Assembly: GCF_029395675.1 (NCBI RefSeq)
Contig: NZ_CP115184.1
Span: forward strand, 868,001-932,000
Direction: 5' to 3'
DNA length: 64,000 nucleotides
From: Janibacter cremeus
GTDB lineage: Bacteria; Actinomycetota; Actinomycetes; Actinomycetales; Dermatophilaceae
Below, in pieces: positions 7,966-19,061 of the stretch. The translations under genes and the position numbers were made by a program. The notes beneath the pieces are model-generated. The model made no database searches. It was not told the origin of the DNA and saw nothing but the letters and a program-made list of their open reading frames with translations. Positions within the stretch are counted from its first letter, which is position 1, and the number at the start of each line of letters is the position of its first letter.

Positions 7966-8692
7966 GAGCGCCCGTCCGTCGACGACGGAGCCCGTCCGGC
8001 CCCCCACGGTCGAGGCGCTGATCCGGCACCGGCTCGGCGAGGCCCTCGGCGGTGTGCGCGGGTCCCTCGAGACGACCACCCCGATGCTCGCCTTCGTCAT
8101 CGTGTGGGCGGCGACGAAGGACCGGACCCTGTCCCTCGGCGCGGCCGTCGCGGTGACGGTCGTGCTGGCGCTCGCGCGCCTCGTGCAGCGGCAGACCCTG
8201 CAGTTCGTCCTGACCTCGGTCCTCGCGACCGCGCTCGCCGCCTTCTTCGCCCTGCGGACGGGTCAGGCGGAGGACGCCTTCCTGCCGGGCATCCTCACCT
8301 CGCTGGCCTACCTGGTCGCCTCGGTCGTGTCGGTCCTCGTGCGCTGGCCGCTCGTGGGCCTGATGCTCGGTGCGGTCGACCAGGACGCCGTCGCCGAGGG
8401 GGACTGGTTCCGCTGGCGTCGCAACCCCGCGGCGGTGGCCGTGTGCACCCGTCTGACCCTCGTCCTGGTCGGCGTCTACGTCATCCGCGTCGGCGTCATG
8501 GGGCCGCTCTACCTGGCCGACCACGTCGCCGGGCTGACGATCACCAAGGTCGTGCTCGGCTGGCCCTTGTGGGCCGGGGCGGTCGCGGTCATGGGCGCGA
8601 TGCTGCTCAAGGGGAGCACGCCGATCGATCCGGACGACGAGCTGGTCCACCCGAGCGACCTCGAGCAGCGGCCGGCCGCCTCGGGGGAGTGA
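7958..8692 (+). CDS. DUF3159 integral membrane protein
   Basis: This is a 244-residue membrane protein of the actinobacterial DUF3159 family, function unknown. After a soluble N-terminus of about 40 residues there are about six hydrophobic segments: TPMLAFVIVWAATKD, LGAAVAVTVVLALARLV, FVLTSVLATALAAFFAL, ILTSLAYLVASVVSVLVRW, LTLVLVGVYVIRVGV and PLWAGAVAVMGAMLL. The charged C-terminal tail (IDPDDELVHPSDLEQ) is probably cytoplasmic. The GTG start lies inside the 3' end of the OB-fold gene. It converges on the RCK gene with only 12 bp between stops, and that gap contains the CGAAGGGGG 9-mer in reverse. Confidence 0.85.
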   Translation: MGESARPSTTEPVRPPTVEALIRHRLGEALGGVRGSLETTTPMLAFVIVWAATKDRTLSLGAAVAVTVVLALARLVQRQTLQFVLTSVLATALAAFFALRTGQAEDAFLPGILTSLAYLVASVVSVLVRWPLVGLMLGAVDQDAVAEGDWFRWRRNPAAVAVCTRLTLVLVGVYVIRVGVMGPLYLADHVAGLTITKVVLGWPLWAGAVAVMGAMLLKGSTPIDPDDELVHPSDLEQRPAASGE

Positions 8693-8704
8693 CCCCCTTC
8701 GCCC

Positions 8705-9391
8705 TCACTCGCCGCCGTGGTGGCGGGCGGGCTGGCCGGGGCGCATCATCGCCTCGAGGTGGGGCTCCGCCTCCGTCGTGGTGAGGAAGAGGAGCTCGTC
8801 GTGCGCCTCGAGGGCGTCGTCGGGGCCCGGACCGATCGGCCGGGCGTCGCGGATGATCCCGACGAGCAGGGTGTCCTGGGGGAAGTCGATGTCCCCGACG
8901 CGACGGCCGACGTTGGGGTTGTCCGGGGGGAGGGTGATGCCCGCCATCGAGGCACTGCCCTGCTGGAAGTCGAAGATGCGCACGAGGTCGCCCACGCTGA
9001 CGGCCTCCTCGACGAGTGCGGTCATCTGGCGGGGCGTGGACACCGCGACGTCCACTCCCCACGACTCGTCGAACATCCACTCGTTCTTCGGGTTGTTCAC
9101 CCGGGCGACGGTGCGCGGGATGCCGAACTCGGTCTTGGCCAGCAGGGAGACGACGAGGTTGGCCTTGTCGTCACCGGTCGCGGCCACGACGACGTCGCCC
9201 GTCTGCAGCGCGGCCTCCTGCAGCGTGGCGATCTCGCAGGCATCGCCGGCGAGCCAGCCGGCCCGGGGGAGCCGGGACATCCGCTCCTCCGTCGTCGCCT
9301 TGTCGATGAAGAGCACCTCGTGCTCGTTGTCCAGCAGCTCCTGGCCGATGGAGGTCCCCACGGACCCGGCTCCGACGATGATGACGCGCAT
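8705..9391 (-). CDS. ceoC: TrkA-family potassium uptake regulator (RCK), second of pair
   Basis: This is a 228-residue RCK/TrkA protein, a cytoplasmic nucleotide-binding gating subunit of potassium transporters. The Rossmann fold begins MRVIIVGAGSVGTSIGQEL with the GxGxxG loop at about residues 7-12, and an acidic residue follows beta-2 (FIDK), indicating NAD(H) or ATP binding. The C-terminal half (about residues 140-215) matches the RCK_C domain. The ATG at 9391 follows the upstream ceoB stop by 2 bp, so the pair is co-transcribed. The symbols follow the analogous M. tuberculosis pair Rv2691/Rv2692 by position; assigning B versus C is tentative. It probably gates or regulates the divergent KimA-like transporter, or a Trk/Ktr channel elsewhere. 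Confidence 0.87.
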   Translation of the reverse strand: MRVIIVGAGSVGTSIGQELLDNEHEVLFIDKATTEERMSRLPRAGWLAGDACEIATLQEAALQTGDVVVAATGDDKANLVVSLLAKTEFGIPRTVARVNNPKNEWMFDESWGVDVAVSTPRQMTALVEEAVSVGDLVRIFDFQQGSASMAGITLPPDNPNVGRRVGDIDFPQDTLLVGIIRDARPIGPGPDDALEAHDELLFLTTTEAEPHLEAMMRPGQPARHHGGE

Positions 9392-9393
9392 GC

Positions 9394-10059
9394 TCAGCTC
9401 TCCCTCGGGGGTGGGTCGTCGAGGATCCGCTCCACCTCGTCGAGACGGGGACGCTCGATGACGAGGTGGAGCAGGTCGCCCTCCTGGTGGACCGTCTGCC
9501 GGCCGGGGAGCATGCCCTCGCCCAGCCGGGTCACGTAGGCAACCCGGGCCCCGGTCAGCTCCTCGACCCGGGTCAGGGACACCCCCACCCAGCTCTCGTC
9601 CACCGCCATCTCGGCGATGACGATCTTCCCGGACGCGTCGGCCATCTCGCTGGCGAGCCCCTGGGGCAGGAGGCGCCGCAGCATCTGGTCGGCCGTCCAC
9701 CGGACGGTGGCGACCGTCGGGATCCCGAGGCGCTGGTAGACCTGCGCCCGATCCGGGTCGTAGATGCGGGCGACGACGTGCTGGACGCCGAAGGTCTCGC
9801 GGGCGACGCGTGCGGCGAGGATGTTGGAGTTGTCGCCGCTGGAGACGGCCGCGAGCGCGTGGGCGTCCTCGATCCCCGCCTTGAGCAGGGTGTCGCGGTC
9901 GAAGCCCACGCCGGCGACGCGCCGGCCGGTGAAGTCGCTGCCGAGGCGCTGGAAGGACGCGGGGTTCTGGTCGACGACGGCGACGTCGTGGCCCATCCCT
10001 TCCAGGGAACGCGCCAACGATGCGCCGACCCGGCCACAGCCCATGATCACGAAGTGCAC
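9394..10059 (-). CDS. ceoB: TrkA-family potassium uptake regulator (RCK), first of pair
   Basis: This is a 221-residue RCK/TrkA protein with an N-terminal Rossmann domain (MHFVIMGCGRVGASLARSLE, GxGxxG at residues 7-12, then VVDQN after beta-2) and a C-terminal RCK_C-like domain with ELTGARVAYVTRLGEG. It is expected to sense nucleotide or cAMP-like ligands and control K+ flux. Two RCK proteins side by side typically form a heteromeric ring. The GTG start at 10059 has a TAACGT box 6 bases upstream (10066-10071 on the reverse strand), so its mRNA is probably leaderless. It is divergent from the KimA-like transporter, sharing a 44-bp intergenic region. Confidence 0.87.
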   Translation of the reverse strand: MHFVIMGCGRVGASLARSLEGMGHDVAVVDQNPASFQRLGSDFTGRRVAGVGFDRDTLLKAGIEDAHALAAVSSGDNSNILAARVARETFGVQHVVARIYDPDRAQVYQRLGIPTVATVRWTADQMLRRLLPQGLASEMADASGKIVIAEMAVDESWVGVSLTRVEELTGARVAYVTRLGEGMLPGRQTVHQEGDLLHLVIERPRLDEVERILDDPPPRES

Positions 10060-10065
10060 ACGACG

Positions 10066-10097
10066 ACGTTACTCGCCGGGCGCCCGCGGCCTACACT
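10066..10097. promoter_or_regulatory. Back-to-back leaderless promoters of ceoBC and the KimA-like gene
   Basis: On the reverse strand TAACGT (10066-10071) stands 6 bases before the ceoB GTG. On the forward strand TACACT (10092-10097) stands 6 bases before the transporter GTG at 10104. Both transcripts should start at or next to their start codons. The whole control region between the two coding sequences is only 44 bp, so a regulator bound here would affect both sides. Confidence 0.6.
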
Positions 10098-10103
10098 CGC
10101 CGG

Positions 10104-12110
10104 GTGTCTTCAGGACAACTTCTCAAGCGCGTGGTCCTCGGTCGCGCCAAACGCAGCGACCGGCTGGGCGAGACGCTCCTCCCGAAGCGCATCGCCCTGC
10201 CGGTCTTCGCCAGCGACACGCTGAGCTCCGTCGCCTACGCACCGGACGAGATCCTGCTGACCCTGGGCCTGGCCGGGGGCGCGCTCGCGGTGACCCGGTC
10301 GTGGCCGGTCGCCCTGGCCGTCGTCGCGGTCATGGTGGTCGTGATCGCCAGCTACCGGCAGAACGTGCACGCCTACCACTCCGGGGGCGGCGACTACGAG
10401 ATCGCCAGCACGAACCTGGGCCCCCGCGCCGGCCTGACCGTCGCCAGTGCGCTCATCGTGGACTACGTGCTCACGGTCGCGGTGTCGATCTCGTCGGGGG
10501 TGCAGAACGCCGCGGCCGCCTTCGGGTTCCTCGAGGGGCACGAGGTGATCGCCGGTCTCGTCCTCATCGCCGCACTCACCGCGGTCAACCTGCGTGGGGT
10601 GCGCGAGTCGGGACGGACCTTCGCCGTCCCCACCTACCTCTTCATGCTCACCGTGCTCGGGATGGCCCTGGTCGCCATCGTGCGACGCACCACGGGGACG
10701 CTGCCGCAGGCCGAGAGCGCCGGCCTGACGCTCGCGCCCGAGCCGGGCTACGAGCAGCTGGGCACCCTCGCGATGGCCTTCCTCGTCCTGCGGGCCTTCT
10801 CCTCGGGGTGTGCGGCACTGACCGGTGTGCAGGCGATCAGCAACGGCGTGCCGGCCTTCCGGACGCCGAAGAGCCGCAACGCCGCCGCGACGCTGGTGCT
10901 CATGGGTGCGATCGCCGTCACGCTCTTCGTCGCGATGATCGCCCTGGCCCGCTGGACCGGTGTCCAGATCGCCGAGGACCCGGCGACGCAGCTGCTGCGC
11001 GACGGCGAGCCGGTCGGTGAGGACTACGTGCAGCACACCCTCATGGGCCAGGTCTCGAAGGCGGTGTTCGAGGGCTTCCCGGCCGGGGTCTTCCTCGTGG
11101 CGGTCGTCACCGGGCTGATCCTCGTGCTCGCTGCCAACACCGCCTTCAACGGCTTCCCCGTCCTCGGGTCGATCCTCGCCCGGGACGGGTACCTGCCGAG
11201 CCAGCTGCACACCCGCGGTGACCGGCTGGCCTTCTCCAACGGCATCCTGCTGCTCGCGGGGGCGGCCGCCCTGCTGATCACCGTCTACGACGCCAGCGTC
11301 ACGCGCCTGATCCAGCTGTACATCGTCGGGGTCTTCGTCTCCTTCACGGTGAGCCAGACCGGGATGGTCCGGCACTGGAACCGCCACCTCGCGGTGGAGA
11401 AGGACAAGCGGTCGCGACGGCAGATGCTGCGTCGTCGGGCGCTGAACGTCGTCGGTGCCGCCCTGTCGGGGGTCGTGCTACTCGTCGTCCTGGTGACGAA
11501 GTTCGCGGAGGGGGCGGGTTTCGCCATCGCCGCCATGGCCGCGTTCTACCTCCTCATGCGATCGATCCAGCGCCACTACCAGAGGGTGCGCCAGGAGCTG
11601 TCCGTCGCCGAGGAGGACACCTCCCAGCAGCTGCTCCCGTCGCGGGTGCACGCCATCGTGCTCGTGAGCAGGATCAACAAGCCCGCGCTGCGCGCGATGG
11701 CCTACGCGAAGGCCACCCGCCCCTCCAGCCTGGAGGCGGTCACGGTCGACGTCGAGGCCGAGGCCACCGCGGCCCTCCAGAGCGAGTGGTACCGCCGGGG
11801 GATACCGGTCCCGCTCACGGCTCTCGACTCGCCCTACCGCGACGTCACCCGGCCCGTCGTGGAGCACGTGAAGTCGATCCGCACCGGCAACCCGCGCGAC
11901 CTGGTCGTGGTCTACATCCCGCAGTACGTGCTCGGCCACTGGTGGGAGCAGCTCCTGCACAACCAGTCGGCGCTGCGCCTGCGCAGCCGGTTGATCTTCA
12001 CCCCGGGTGTCATGGTCTCCTCGGTGCCCTGGCAGCTGGCCAGCTCCGAGGGAGCCGAGGAGAAGCTGGACCGGCCGGCGGCCGGTGACGTGAGACGTGG
12101 AGGAGCATGA
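10104..12110 (+). CDS. APC-superfamily permease, KimA-like potassium/proton symporter
   Basis: This is a 668-residue membrane transporter of the APC superfamily. Its N-terminal half (LPVFASDTLSSVAYAPDEILL, SYRQNVHAYHSGGGDYEIAS, LIVDYVLTVAVSISSGVQNAAAAFG) closely resembles Bacillus KimA, a high-affinity K+/H+ symporter. About 12 hydrophobic segments span residues 30-490, and the soluble C-terminal domain of about 170 residues also fits KimA (607 residues in Bacillus). The GTG start is preceded by TACACT at 6 bases, so it is probably leaderless. The divergent neighbours are two RCK regulators, which strengthens the potassium assignment. No c-di-AMP riboswitch precedes it. Its stop overlaps the methyltransferase start (ATGA). 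A generic amino-acid permease remains possible. Confidence 0.82.
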   Translation: MSSGQLLKRVVLGRAKRSDRLGETLLPKRIALPVFASDTLSSVAYAPDEILLTLGLAGGALAVTRSWPVALAVVAVMVVVIASYRQNVHAYHSGGGDYEIASTNLGPRAGLTVASALIVDYVLTVAVSISSGVQNAAAAFGFLEGHEVIAGLVLIAALTAVNLRGVRESGRTFAVPTYLFMLTVLGMALVAIVRRTTGTLPQAESAGLTLAPEPGYEQLGTLAMAFLVLRAFSSGCAALTGVQAISNGVPAFRTPKSRNAAATLVLMGAIAVTLFVAMIALARWTGVQIAEDPATQLLRDGEPVGEDYVQHTLMGQVSKAVFEGFPAGVFLVAVVTGLILVLAANTAFNGFPVLGSILARDGYLPSQLHTRGDRLAFSNGILLLAGAAALLITVYDASVTRLIQLYIVGVFVSFTVSQTGMVRHWNRHLAVEKDKRSRRQMLRRRALNVVGAALSGVVLLVVLVTKFAEGAGFAIAAMAAFYLLMRSIQRHYQRVRQELSVAEEDTSQQLLPSRVHAIVLVSRINKPALRAMAYAKATRPSSLEAVTVDVEAEATAALQSEWYRRGIPVPLTALDSPYRDVTRPVVEHVKSIRTGNPRDLVVVYIPQYVLGHWWEQLLHNQSALRLRSRLIFTPGVMVSSVPWQLASSEGAEEKLDRPAAGDVRRGGA

Positions 12111-13471
12111 GCACCGTGGCTGCTGACGAGCTGACGACCGGTGACGTGGTCGACGTCGAGGTGGGTCCGATCGCCCACGGCGGCCACTGCGTCGCCCGGT
12201 ACGAGGGACGGGTGCTCTTCGTACGACACACCGTTCCCGGCGAGCGGGTGCGGGCGAGGATCACCGAGGGTGGCCCCGGCGACCGCTTCCTGCGGGCGGA
12301 CGCCGTCGACGTCCTCGAGGCCTCGCCGCACCGGGTGCCCTCGCGCTGTCCCGTCTCCGGCCCCGGCGGGTGCGGCGGCTGCGACTTCCAGCACGTGGCC
12401 ACCGCCCACCAGCGCGAGCTGAAGGGGCAGGTCGTCGCCGAGCAGCTCCACCGCCTCGCCGGCATCGACCGCGACCTCACCGTCGAGGCCCTCGGCGACG
12501 CCGACGGACTCGGGTACCGCACCCGGGTGGAGTTCGCCGTGGACGGCCCGACGATCGGCCTCCGGCGCCACCGCAGCCACGAGATCGAGCCCGTGCCCGG
12601 GTGCCCGATCGCCGTGCCCGAGGTCGACGCCGCCCTCGCGGACGCGCGCGCCGAGGTCGTGGACACGCCGCACAGCCTGGACGGGATCGCCGCGCTCGAC
12701 GTCGTCGTGCCTTCGGGCGAGGACGACACGGTGGTCGTCGAGGTGCCCGTGGGGGCGACGCCACCGGCCATCCCGATCACCGAGGTCGTCCCCGTCCCGA
12801 GCGGACCGATGGCCATGGGCGTGGACGCCCGCGGGTTCTGGCAGGTCCACCGCGATGCTCCGCGGGCCTTCGTCGAGGCCGTGCTCGCCGCGGCCCGCGT
12901 CGCACCGGGGGAGCGGGTGCTCGATCTGTACTGCGGTGTCGGGCTGTTCTCCGTGCCGCTCGCCGCGGCGACGGGCGAGTCCGGCCAGCTCGTCGCGGTC
13001 GAGTCCGACCGCCGGGCCGTCGAGCACCTGCGCGACAACCTCGCCGACCGCCCGTGGTCGCTCGTCGTGCCCGGTCGGGTCGATGACCTCCTCGGGGTGC
13101 CGCGCAAGGGGCCGAAGGGAGCGCGGGGCCGCACCCGTCGGCGTGCCCCGGCACGCTCCGACCTCCTGCCGCCGAGCGCGGACGTCGTCGTGCTCGACCC
13201 GCCGCGCACCGGTGCGGGCAAGGGGGTCGTGGAGGCGCTCACCTCCCTTCGTCCCCGACGCATGGTCTACGTCGCCTGCGACCCGGCGGCCCTGGCCCGC
13301 GACACGTCCTACCTCGCCGACCGCGGGTACGCGCTGACGGGCCTGCGGGCCCTCGACGCCTTCCCGATGACCCACCACGTGGAGTGCATCGCCGTCTTCG
13401 AGCCCGCCGGGCCGGATGCGCCGCCCACCCGTGACGTGGCGCCGGATGTGCGGGAGAGTGGGCAGCAGTGA
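12107..13471 (+). CDS. TRAM-domain class I RNA methyltransferase (TrmA/RlmD family)
   Basis: This is a 454-residue SAM-dependent RNA m5U methyltransferase. It has an N-terminal TRAM RNA-binding domain (residues 8-70, DVVDVEVGPIAHGGHCVARYEGRVLFVRHTVPGE region) and a cysteine cluster CPVSGPGGCGGC at about residues 82-93, suited to an Fe-S cluster as in RlmD. The C-terminal Rossmann methyltransferase carries LDLYCGVGLFSVPLA, DPPRTGAGKGVVEAL and the nucleophilic Cys in VYVACDPAALARD. The target (tRNA U54 or 23S rRNA) cannot be decided. The start overlaps the transporter stop by 4 bases (ATGA). An Arg-rich insert (KGPKGARGRTRRRAP) before motif IV is lineage-specific. Confidence 0.88.
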   Translation: MSTVAADELTTGDVVDVEVGPIAHGGHCVARYEGRVLFVRHTVPGERVRARITEGGPGDRFLRADAVDVLEASPHRVPSRCPVSGPGGCGGCDFQHVATAHQRELKGQVVAEQLHRLAGIDRDLTVEALGDADGLGYRTRVEFAVDGPTIGLRRHRSHEIEPVPGCPIAVPEVDAALADARAEVVDTPHSLDGIAALDVVVPSGEDDTVVVEVPVGATPPAIPITEVVPVPSGPMAMGVDARGFWQVHRDAPRAFVEAVLAAARVAPGERVLDLYCGVGLFSVPLAAATGESGQLVAVESDRRAVEHLRDNLADRPWSLVVPGRVDDLLGVPRKGPKGARGRTRRRAPARSDLLPPSADVVVLDPPRTGAGKGVVEALTSLRPRRMVYVACDPAALARDTSYLADRGYALTGLRALDAFPMTHHVECIAVFEPAGPDAPPTRDVAPDVRESGQQ

Positions 13472-13511
13472 CCCTCCGCCGGGCCCTCGCGCCGGGCCGA
13501 GGTGGCTGTGA

Positions 13512-13549
13512 TAGATTTATCTTGACGTCAAGATACCTACACCAAGGAG
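13512..13549 (+). promoter_or_regulatory. acnA promoter with perfect 18-bp palindrome
   Basis: The gap before acnA holds TAGATT at 13512-13517, a plausible -10 box, followed at once by the perfect palindrome TATCTTGACGTCAAGATA at 13518-13535. An AAGGAG ribosome-binding site lies at 13544-13549. The palindrome would cover the predicted transcription start, the arrangement expected of a repressor operator. Half-sites TATCTTGAC/GTCAAGATA resemble MarR-type operators; the regulator is not encoded next to it. Confidence 0.6.
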
Positions 13550-13555
13550 TCGACT

Positions 13556-16357
<2,802 letters not shown>

Positions 16358-16365
16358 TCTGGCCT

Positions 16366-16409
16366 GACGAAGGGGGCGTCCACCGATTCGGTGGGCGCCC
16401 CTTCTCGTC
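16366..16409 (+). terminator. Hairpin terminator of acnA
   Basis: An imperfect stem pairs GACGAAGGGGGCGTCCACCGA with TTCGGTGGGCGCCCCTTCTCGTC around a tight loop, 9 bp after the acnA stop. It lacks a T-tract, as is usual for actinobacterial terminators. The 5' arm contains the CGAAGGGGG 9-mer. Confidence 0.7.
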
Positions 16410-16415
16410 CCTTCC

Positions 16416-16499
16416 GTGGTCCGGCCGAGGGGATATGGCCCTTGGGATCCTCGTTCCTCGGACCCTGAGTCGGGCCACATTCCCCTCAGGCCGGACCAC
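16416..16499. repeat. Long imperfect inverted repeat between acnA and the next gene
   Basis: GTGGTCCGGCC then GAGGGGA then TGGCCC on the left pairs with GGGCCA, TCCCCTC and GGCCGGACCAC on the right, separated by about 30 bases that themselves can fold (GGGATCC against GGACCC). The resulting structure of about 84 nt lies in a 198-bp gap, after the acnA terminator and before the TAGACT promoter of the next gene. It could be a second terminator, an attenuator or a structured small RNA. Confidence 0.5.
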
Positions 16500-16542
16500 T
16501 CACCTCGGAGGGCGCCGGGTTCAGGATGTCCCCCCCTGCGCG

Positions 16543-16548
16543 TAGACT
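16543..16548 (+). promoter_or_regulatory. -10 box of leaderless gene at 16556
   Basis: TAGACT lies 7 bases before the ATG at 16556 with no ribosome-binding site, indicating a leaderless transcript. The surrounding ten bases CGTAGACTCG recur exactly at 17051-17060 before dxs. Confidence 0.6.
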
Positions 16549-16555
16549 CGAACGC

Positions 16556-16996
16556 ATGTTCGAACAGGGTGGTGGGCCGCCGGTGCGCACGGCTGCGCCG
16601 GGGTCGCCGGGGGCGCACACCGCGGCCCGGGCGAAGGGGGGACCGCCCGGCTGGCCGGACCGGGTGCCGCCGCCGGGGGCGCGCGGGTGGGAGCAGGCCG
16701 CGGTGTCGTGGCTGCTCGACCTCTGTCCGCCCGAGTACCGCGGCCACGCGGTGCTGCGGCGCCATCCCGTCGCCCTGGCCTGGTTGGCCGACCAGCACGT
16801 CGCGGCGCAGGTCGAGGCGATGCGGCAGGCCTACCGGTGCGCCCGGGTCGACCTGGGGGAGGCGCTGCCGGCCGGCACCACCCAGGCCCTCCTCGTCTGC
16901 CTGGAGCACGAGGGGCTGCGCCTGCGTGCTGCCCAGCGGGGGATCGCCCTGATCCGGGAGGTGCTCGACGGCAATGTCTTCATCGAGCGCCTGTGA
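16556..16996 (+). CDS. Conserved hypothetical protein upstream of dxs
   Basis: This is a 146-residue protein I do not recognise by function. The first 45 residues are Gly/Pro/Ala-rich and probably disordered. The remainder is helical ([70 protein letters not shown]) with three Trp and several Leu positions suggesting a small helical bundle. There is no signal peptide, membrane segment or metal motif. The ATG at 16556 is chosen because a TAGACT box precedes it by 7 bases; the frame is open back to 16526. Its position between acnA and dxs is shared with other actinobacteria as far as I recall, hinting at a conserved but uncharacterised role. Confidence 0.75.
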   Translation: MFEQGGGPPVRTAAPGSPGAHTAARAKGGPPGWPDRVPPPGARGWEQAAVSWLLDLCPPEYRGHAVLRRHPVALAWLADQHVAAQVEAMRQAYRCARVDLGEALPAGTTQALLVCLEHEGLRLRAAQRGIALIREVLDGNVFIERL

Positions 16997-17052
16997 GCGC
17001 CCGCGCGAGCACCTGTGCCGCTCCCCGGGCACGTCCCGGCGCCGGGGAGACG

Positions 17053-17082
17053 TAGACTCGAGCGGTCCCCACAGGAAGGAAG
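17053..17082 (+). promoter_or_regulatory. dxs promoter and ribosome-binding site
   Basis: TAGACT at 17053-17058 is followed by a short leader with AGGAAGGA (17073-17080) before the GTG at 17088. Unlike the neighbouring gene, dxs therefore has a leader of about 23 nt although the -10 context is identical. Confidence 0.55.
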
Positions 17083-17087
17083 CCAGC

Positions 17088-18950
17088 GTGGCAGTCCTGC
17101 AGACGATCACCTCTCCCGCCGACCTCAAGCGGGTCCCTGCCGAGCAGCTCGGCGTCCTCGCCGAGGAGATCCGGGCCTTCCTCGTCGAGCAGGTCTCGCG
17201 CAGCGGGGGGCACCTCGGACCCAACCTCGGCGTCGTCGAGCTGACCCTGGCCATCCACCGGGTCTTCGACTCGCCGAGCGACACCGTCGTCTTCGACACC
17301 GGGCACCAGTCCTACGTGCACAAGCTCCTGACCGGACGGCAGGACTTCAGCGGGTTGCGCACCCGAGGTGGGCTCTCCGGCTACCCGAAGCGCTCCGAGT
17401 CCGAGCACGACGTCGTGGAGAACAGCCACGCCTCGACCTCCCTCTCGTGGGCCGAGGGCATCGCCCGGGGATACCACCTGCGTGGCGAGGACAGGCACGC
17501 CGTCGCGGTCATCGGTGACGGTGCGCTGACCGGCGGCATGGCCTGGGAGGCGCTGAACAACATCGCCGCCAACAAGGACCTGCCGCTCGTCATCGTCGTC
17601 AACGACAACGAGCGCTCCTACGCCCCGACGATCGGCGGACTGGCCGACCACCTGGCGATGCTGCGGACCCACCGCCAGTACGAGCAGGTGCTCGACTGGG
17701 GCAAGGAGACGCTGCACAGGACCCCCGTCGTCGGCCGGACCGCCTACCAGGCATTCCACTCGATGAAGAAGGGCGCCAAGGACTTCTGGGCGCCGCAGGG
17801 CATGTTCGAGGACCTGGGGATCAAGTACGTCGGCCCCGTCGACGGCCACGACGAGGCCGCCGTGGAGCAGGCGCTGCGCCGGGCCCGCGCCTTCGGCGGG
17901 CCGGTCATCGTCCACGTCATCACGCAGAAGGGCCGCGGTTACGACCACGCCGTGGGCGACGTGGCCGACCAGTTCCACGCGGTCGGCAAGATCAACCCCG
18001 AGACCGGTCTGCCCCTGGAGATCGCCGGACGGTCGTGGACCGACGAGTTCAGCGACGAGATGCTCGACCTCGGTCGGGAGCGCACGGACATCGTCGCCAT
18101 CGCGGCGGCGATGATGATGCCGGTCGGCCTGAAGCCCTTCGCCGACGCCTACCCCGAGCGCACCATCGACGTGGGCATCGCCGAGCAGCACGCGACGACG
18201 ATGGCCGCCGGGCTGGCCTTCGCGGGGATGCACCCGGTCGTCGCGATCTACGCCACCTTCCTCAACCGCGCCTTCGACCAGCTGCTCATGGACTGCGCGA
18301 TGCACCGGGCGGGCGTGACCTTCGTCCTCGACCGCTCGGGCGTCACCGGACCGGACGGCGCGAGCCACCACGGCATGTGGGACATGTCCCTCGTCTCCAT
18401 CGTGCCCGGCCTGCGCCTGGCAGCGCCCCGGGACGGGCAGCAGATCCGTCGTGCCCTGCGCGAGGCGGTCGACATCGACGACGGGCCCACCGTCATCCGC
18501 TTCCCCAAGGGCAGCGTTGCCGAGCCGCTGGAGGCGATCTCGACCACCGAGGGCCTGGACGTGCTGGCCGGTGACACCGAGGTGGACCCCGAGGTGCTCA
18601 TCGTCTCCGTCGGCTCCATGGCCGCCACCGCGACGACGGTCGGGGAGAAGCTCGAGGCCGAGGGCCACGACGTCCTCGTGGTCGACCCCCGCTGGGTGCT
18701 GCCCGTGCCGGACGGGGTCATCGAGCTCGCCCGTCGGGCCGGCCGGGTCGCGGTCATCGAGGACAACAACGTCGCCGGTGGCGTGGGCGCAGAGGTCTCC
18801 CGTGCCCTCGAGGAGGCCGGCCTGTCCGTGCCGGTGCACCGCTTCGGGCTGCCCAAGGAGTTCATCGAGCACGCCTCGCGGGCGCAGGTCCTCGAGGCCG
18901 CCGGCCTGACCCCGGAGCCGATCGTCGAGCGGTTGCGCGAGCGGCTGTGA
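17088..18950 (+). CDS. dxs: 1-deoxy-D-xylulose-5-phosphate synthase
   Basis: This is DXS (620 residues), condensing pyruvate and glyceraldehyde-3-phosphate with thiamine diphosphate; it is the entry step of the MEP isoprenoid pathway and supplies thiamine and pyridoxal precursors. The family order is intact: [19 protein letters not shown] near residue 38, the ThDP/Mg segment [18 protein letters not shown], the catalytic Glu region in [17 protein letters not shown], and [18 protein letters not shown]. The length is typical. The GTG at 17088 is preceded by AGGAAGGA. The gene converges on the pucR-type gene, and the 107-bp gap between them holds GC-rich symmetric segments (for example GGGGCCGGCCCC at 18957-18968). 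Confidence 0.97.
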   Translation: MAVLQTITSPADLKRVPAEQLGVLAEEIRAFLVEQVSRSGGHLGPNLGVVELTLAIHRVFDSPSDTVVFDTGHQSYVHKLLTGRQDFSGLRTRGGLSGYPKRSESEHDVVENSHASTSLSWAEGIARGYHLRGEDRHAVAVIGDGALTGGMAWEALNNIAANKDLPLVIVVNDNERSYAPTIGGLADHLAMLRTHRQYEQVLDWGKETLHRTPVVGRTAYQAFHSMKKGAKDFWAPQGMFEDLGIKYVGPVDGHDEAAVEQALRRARAFGGPVIVHVITQKGRGYDHAVGDVADQFHAVGKINPETGLPLEIAGRSWTDEFSDEMLDLGRERTDIVAIAAAMMMPVGLKPFADAYPERTIDVGIAEQHATTMAAGLAFAGMHPVVAIYATFLNRAFDQLLMDCAMHRAGVTFVLDRSGVTGPDGASHHGMWDMSLVSIVPGLRLAAPRDGQQIRRALREAVDIDDGPTVIRFPKGSVAEPLEAISTTEGLDVLAGDTEVDPEVLIVSVGSMAATATTVGEKLEAEGHDVLVVDPRWVLPVPDGVIELARRAGRVAVIEDNNVAGGVGAEVSRALEEAGLSVPVHRFGLPKEFIEHASRAQVLEAAGLTPEPIVERLRERL

Positions 18951-18956
18951 TCGATG

Positions 18957-19061
18957 GGGCCGGCCCCCGCTGATCCCCTTTGCCCAGCCGTGACATGGGC
19001 AGTGGCCAACACCCGGCGCGGATGCCGGCACCTCGCCATGTCCCGGCGCGTGGGGGATCAG
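18957..19061. terminator. Possible bidirectional terminator region dxs / pucR-type gene
   Basis: The gap between the convergent stops carries the 12-bp palindrome GGGGCCGGCCCC (18957-18968). A larger nested symmetry pairs CTGATCCCC (18970-18978) with GGGGATCAG (19053-19061), and GACATGG with CCATGTC lies inside. Either could fold in RNA from both strands. No T-tract is present. Confidence 0.35.
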
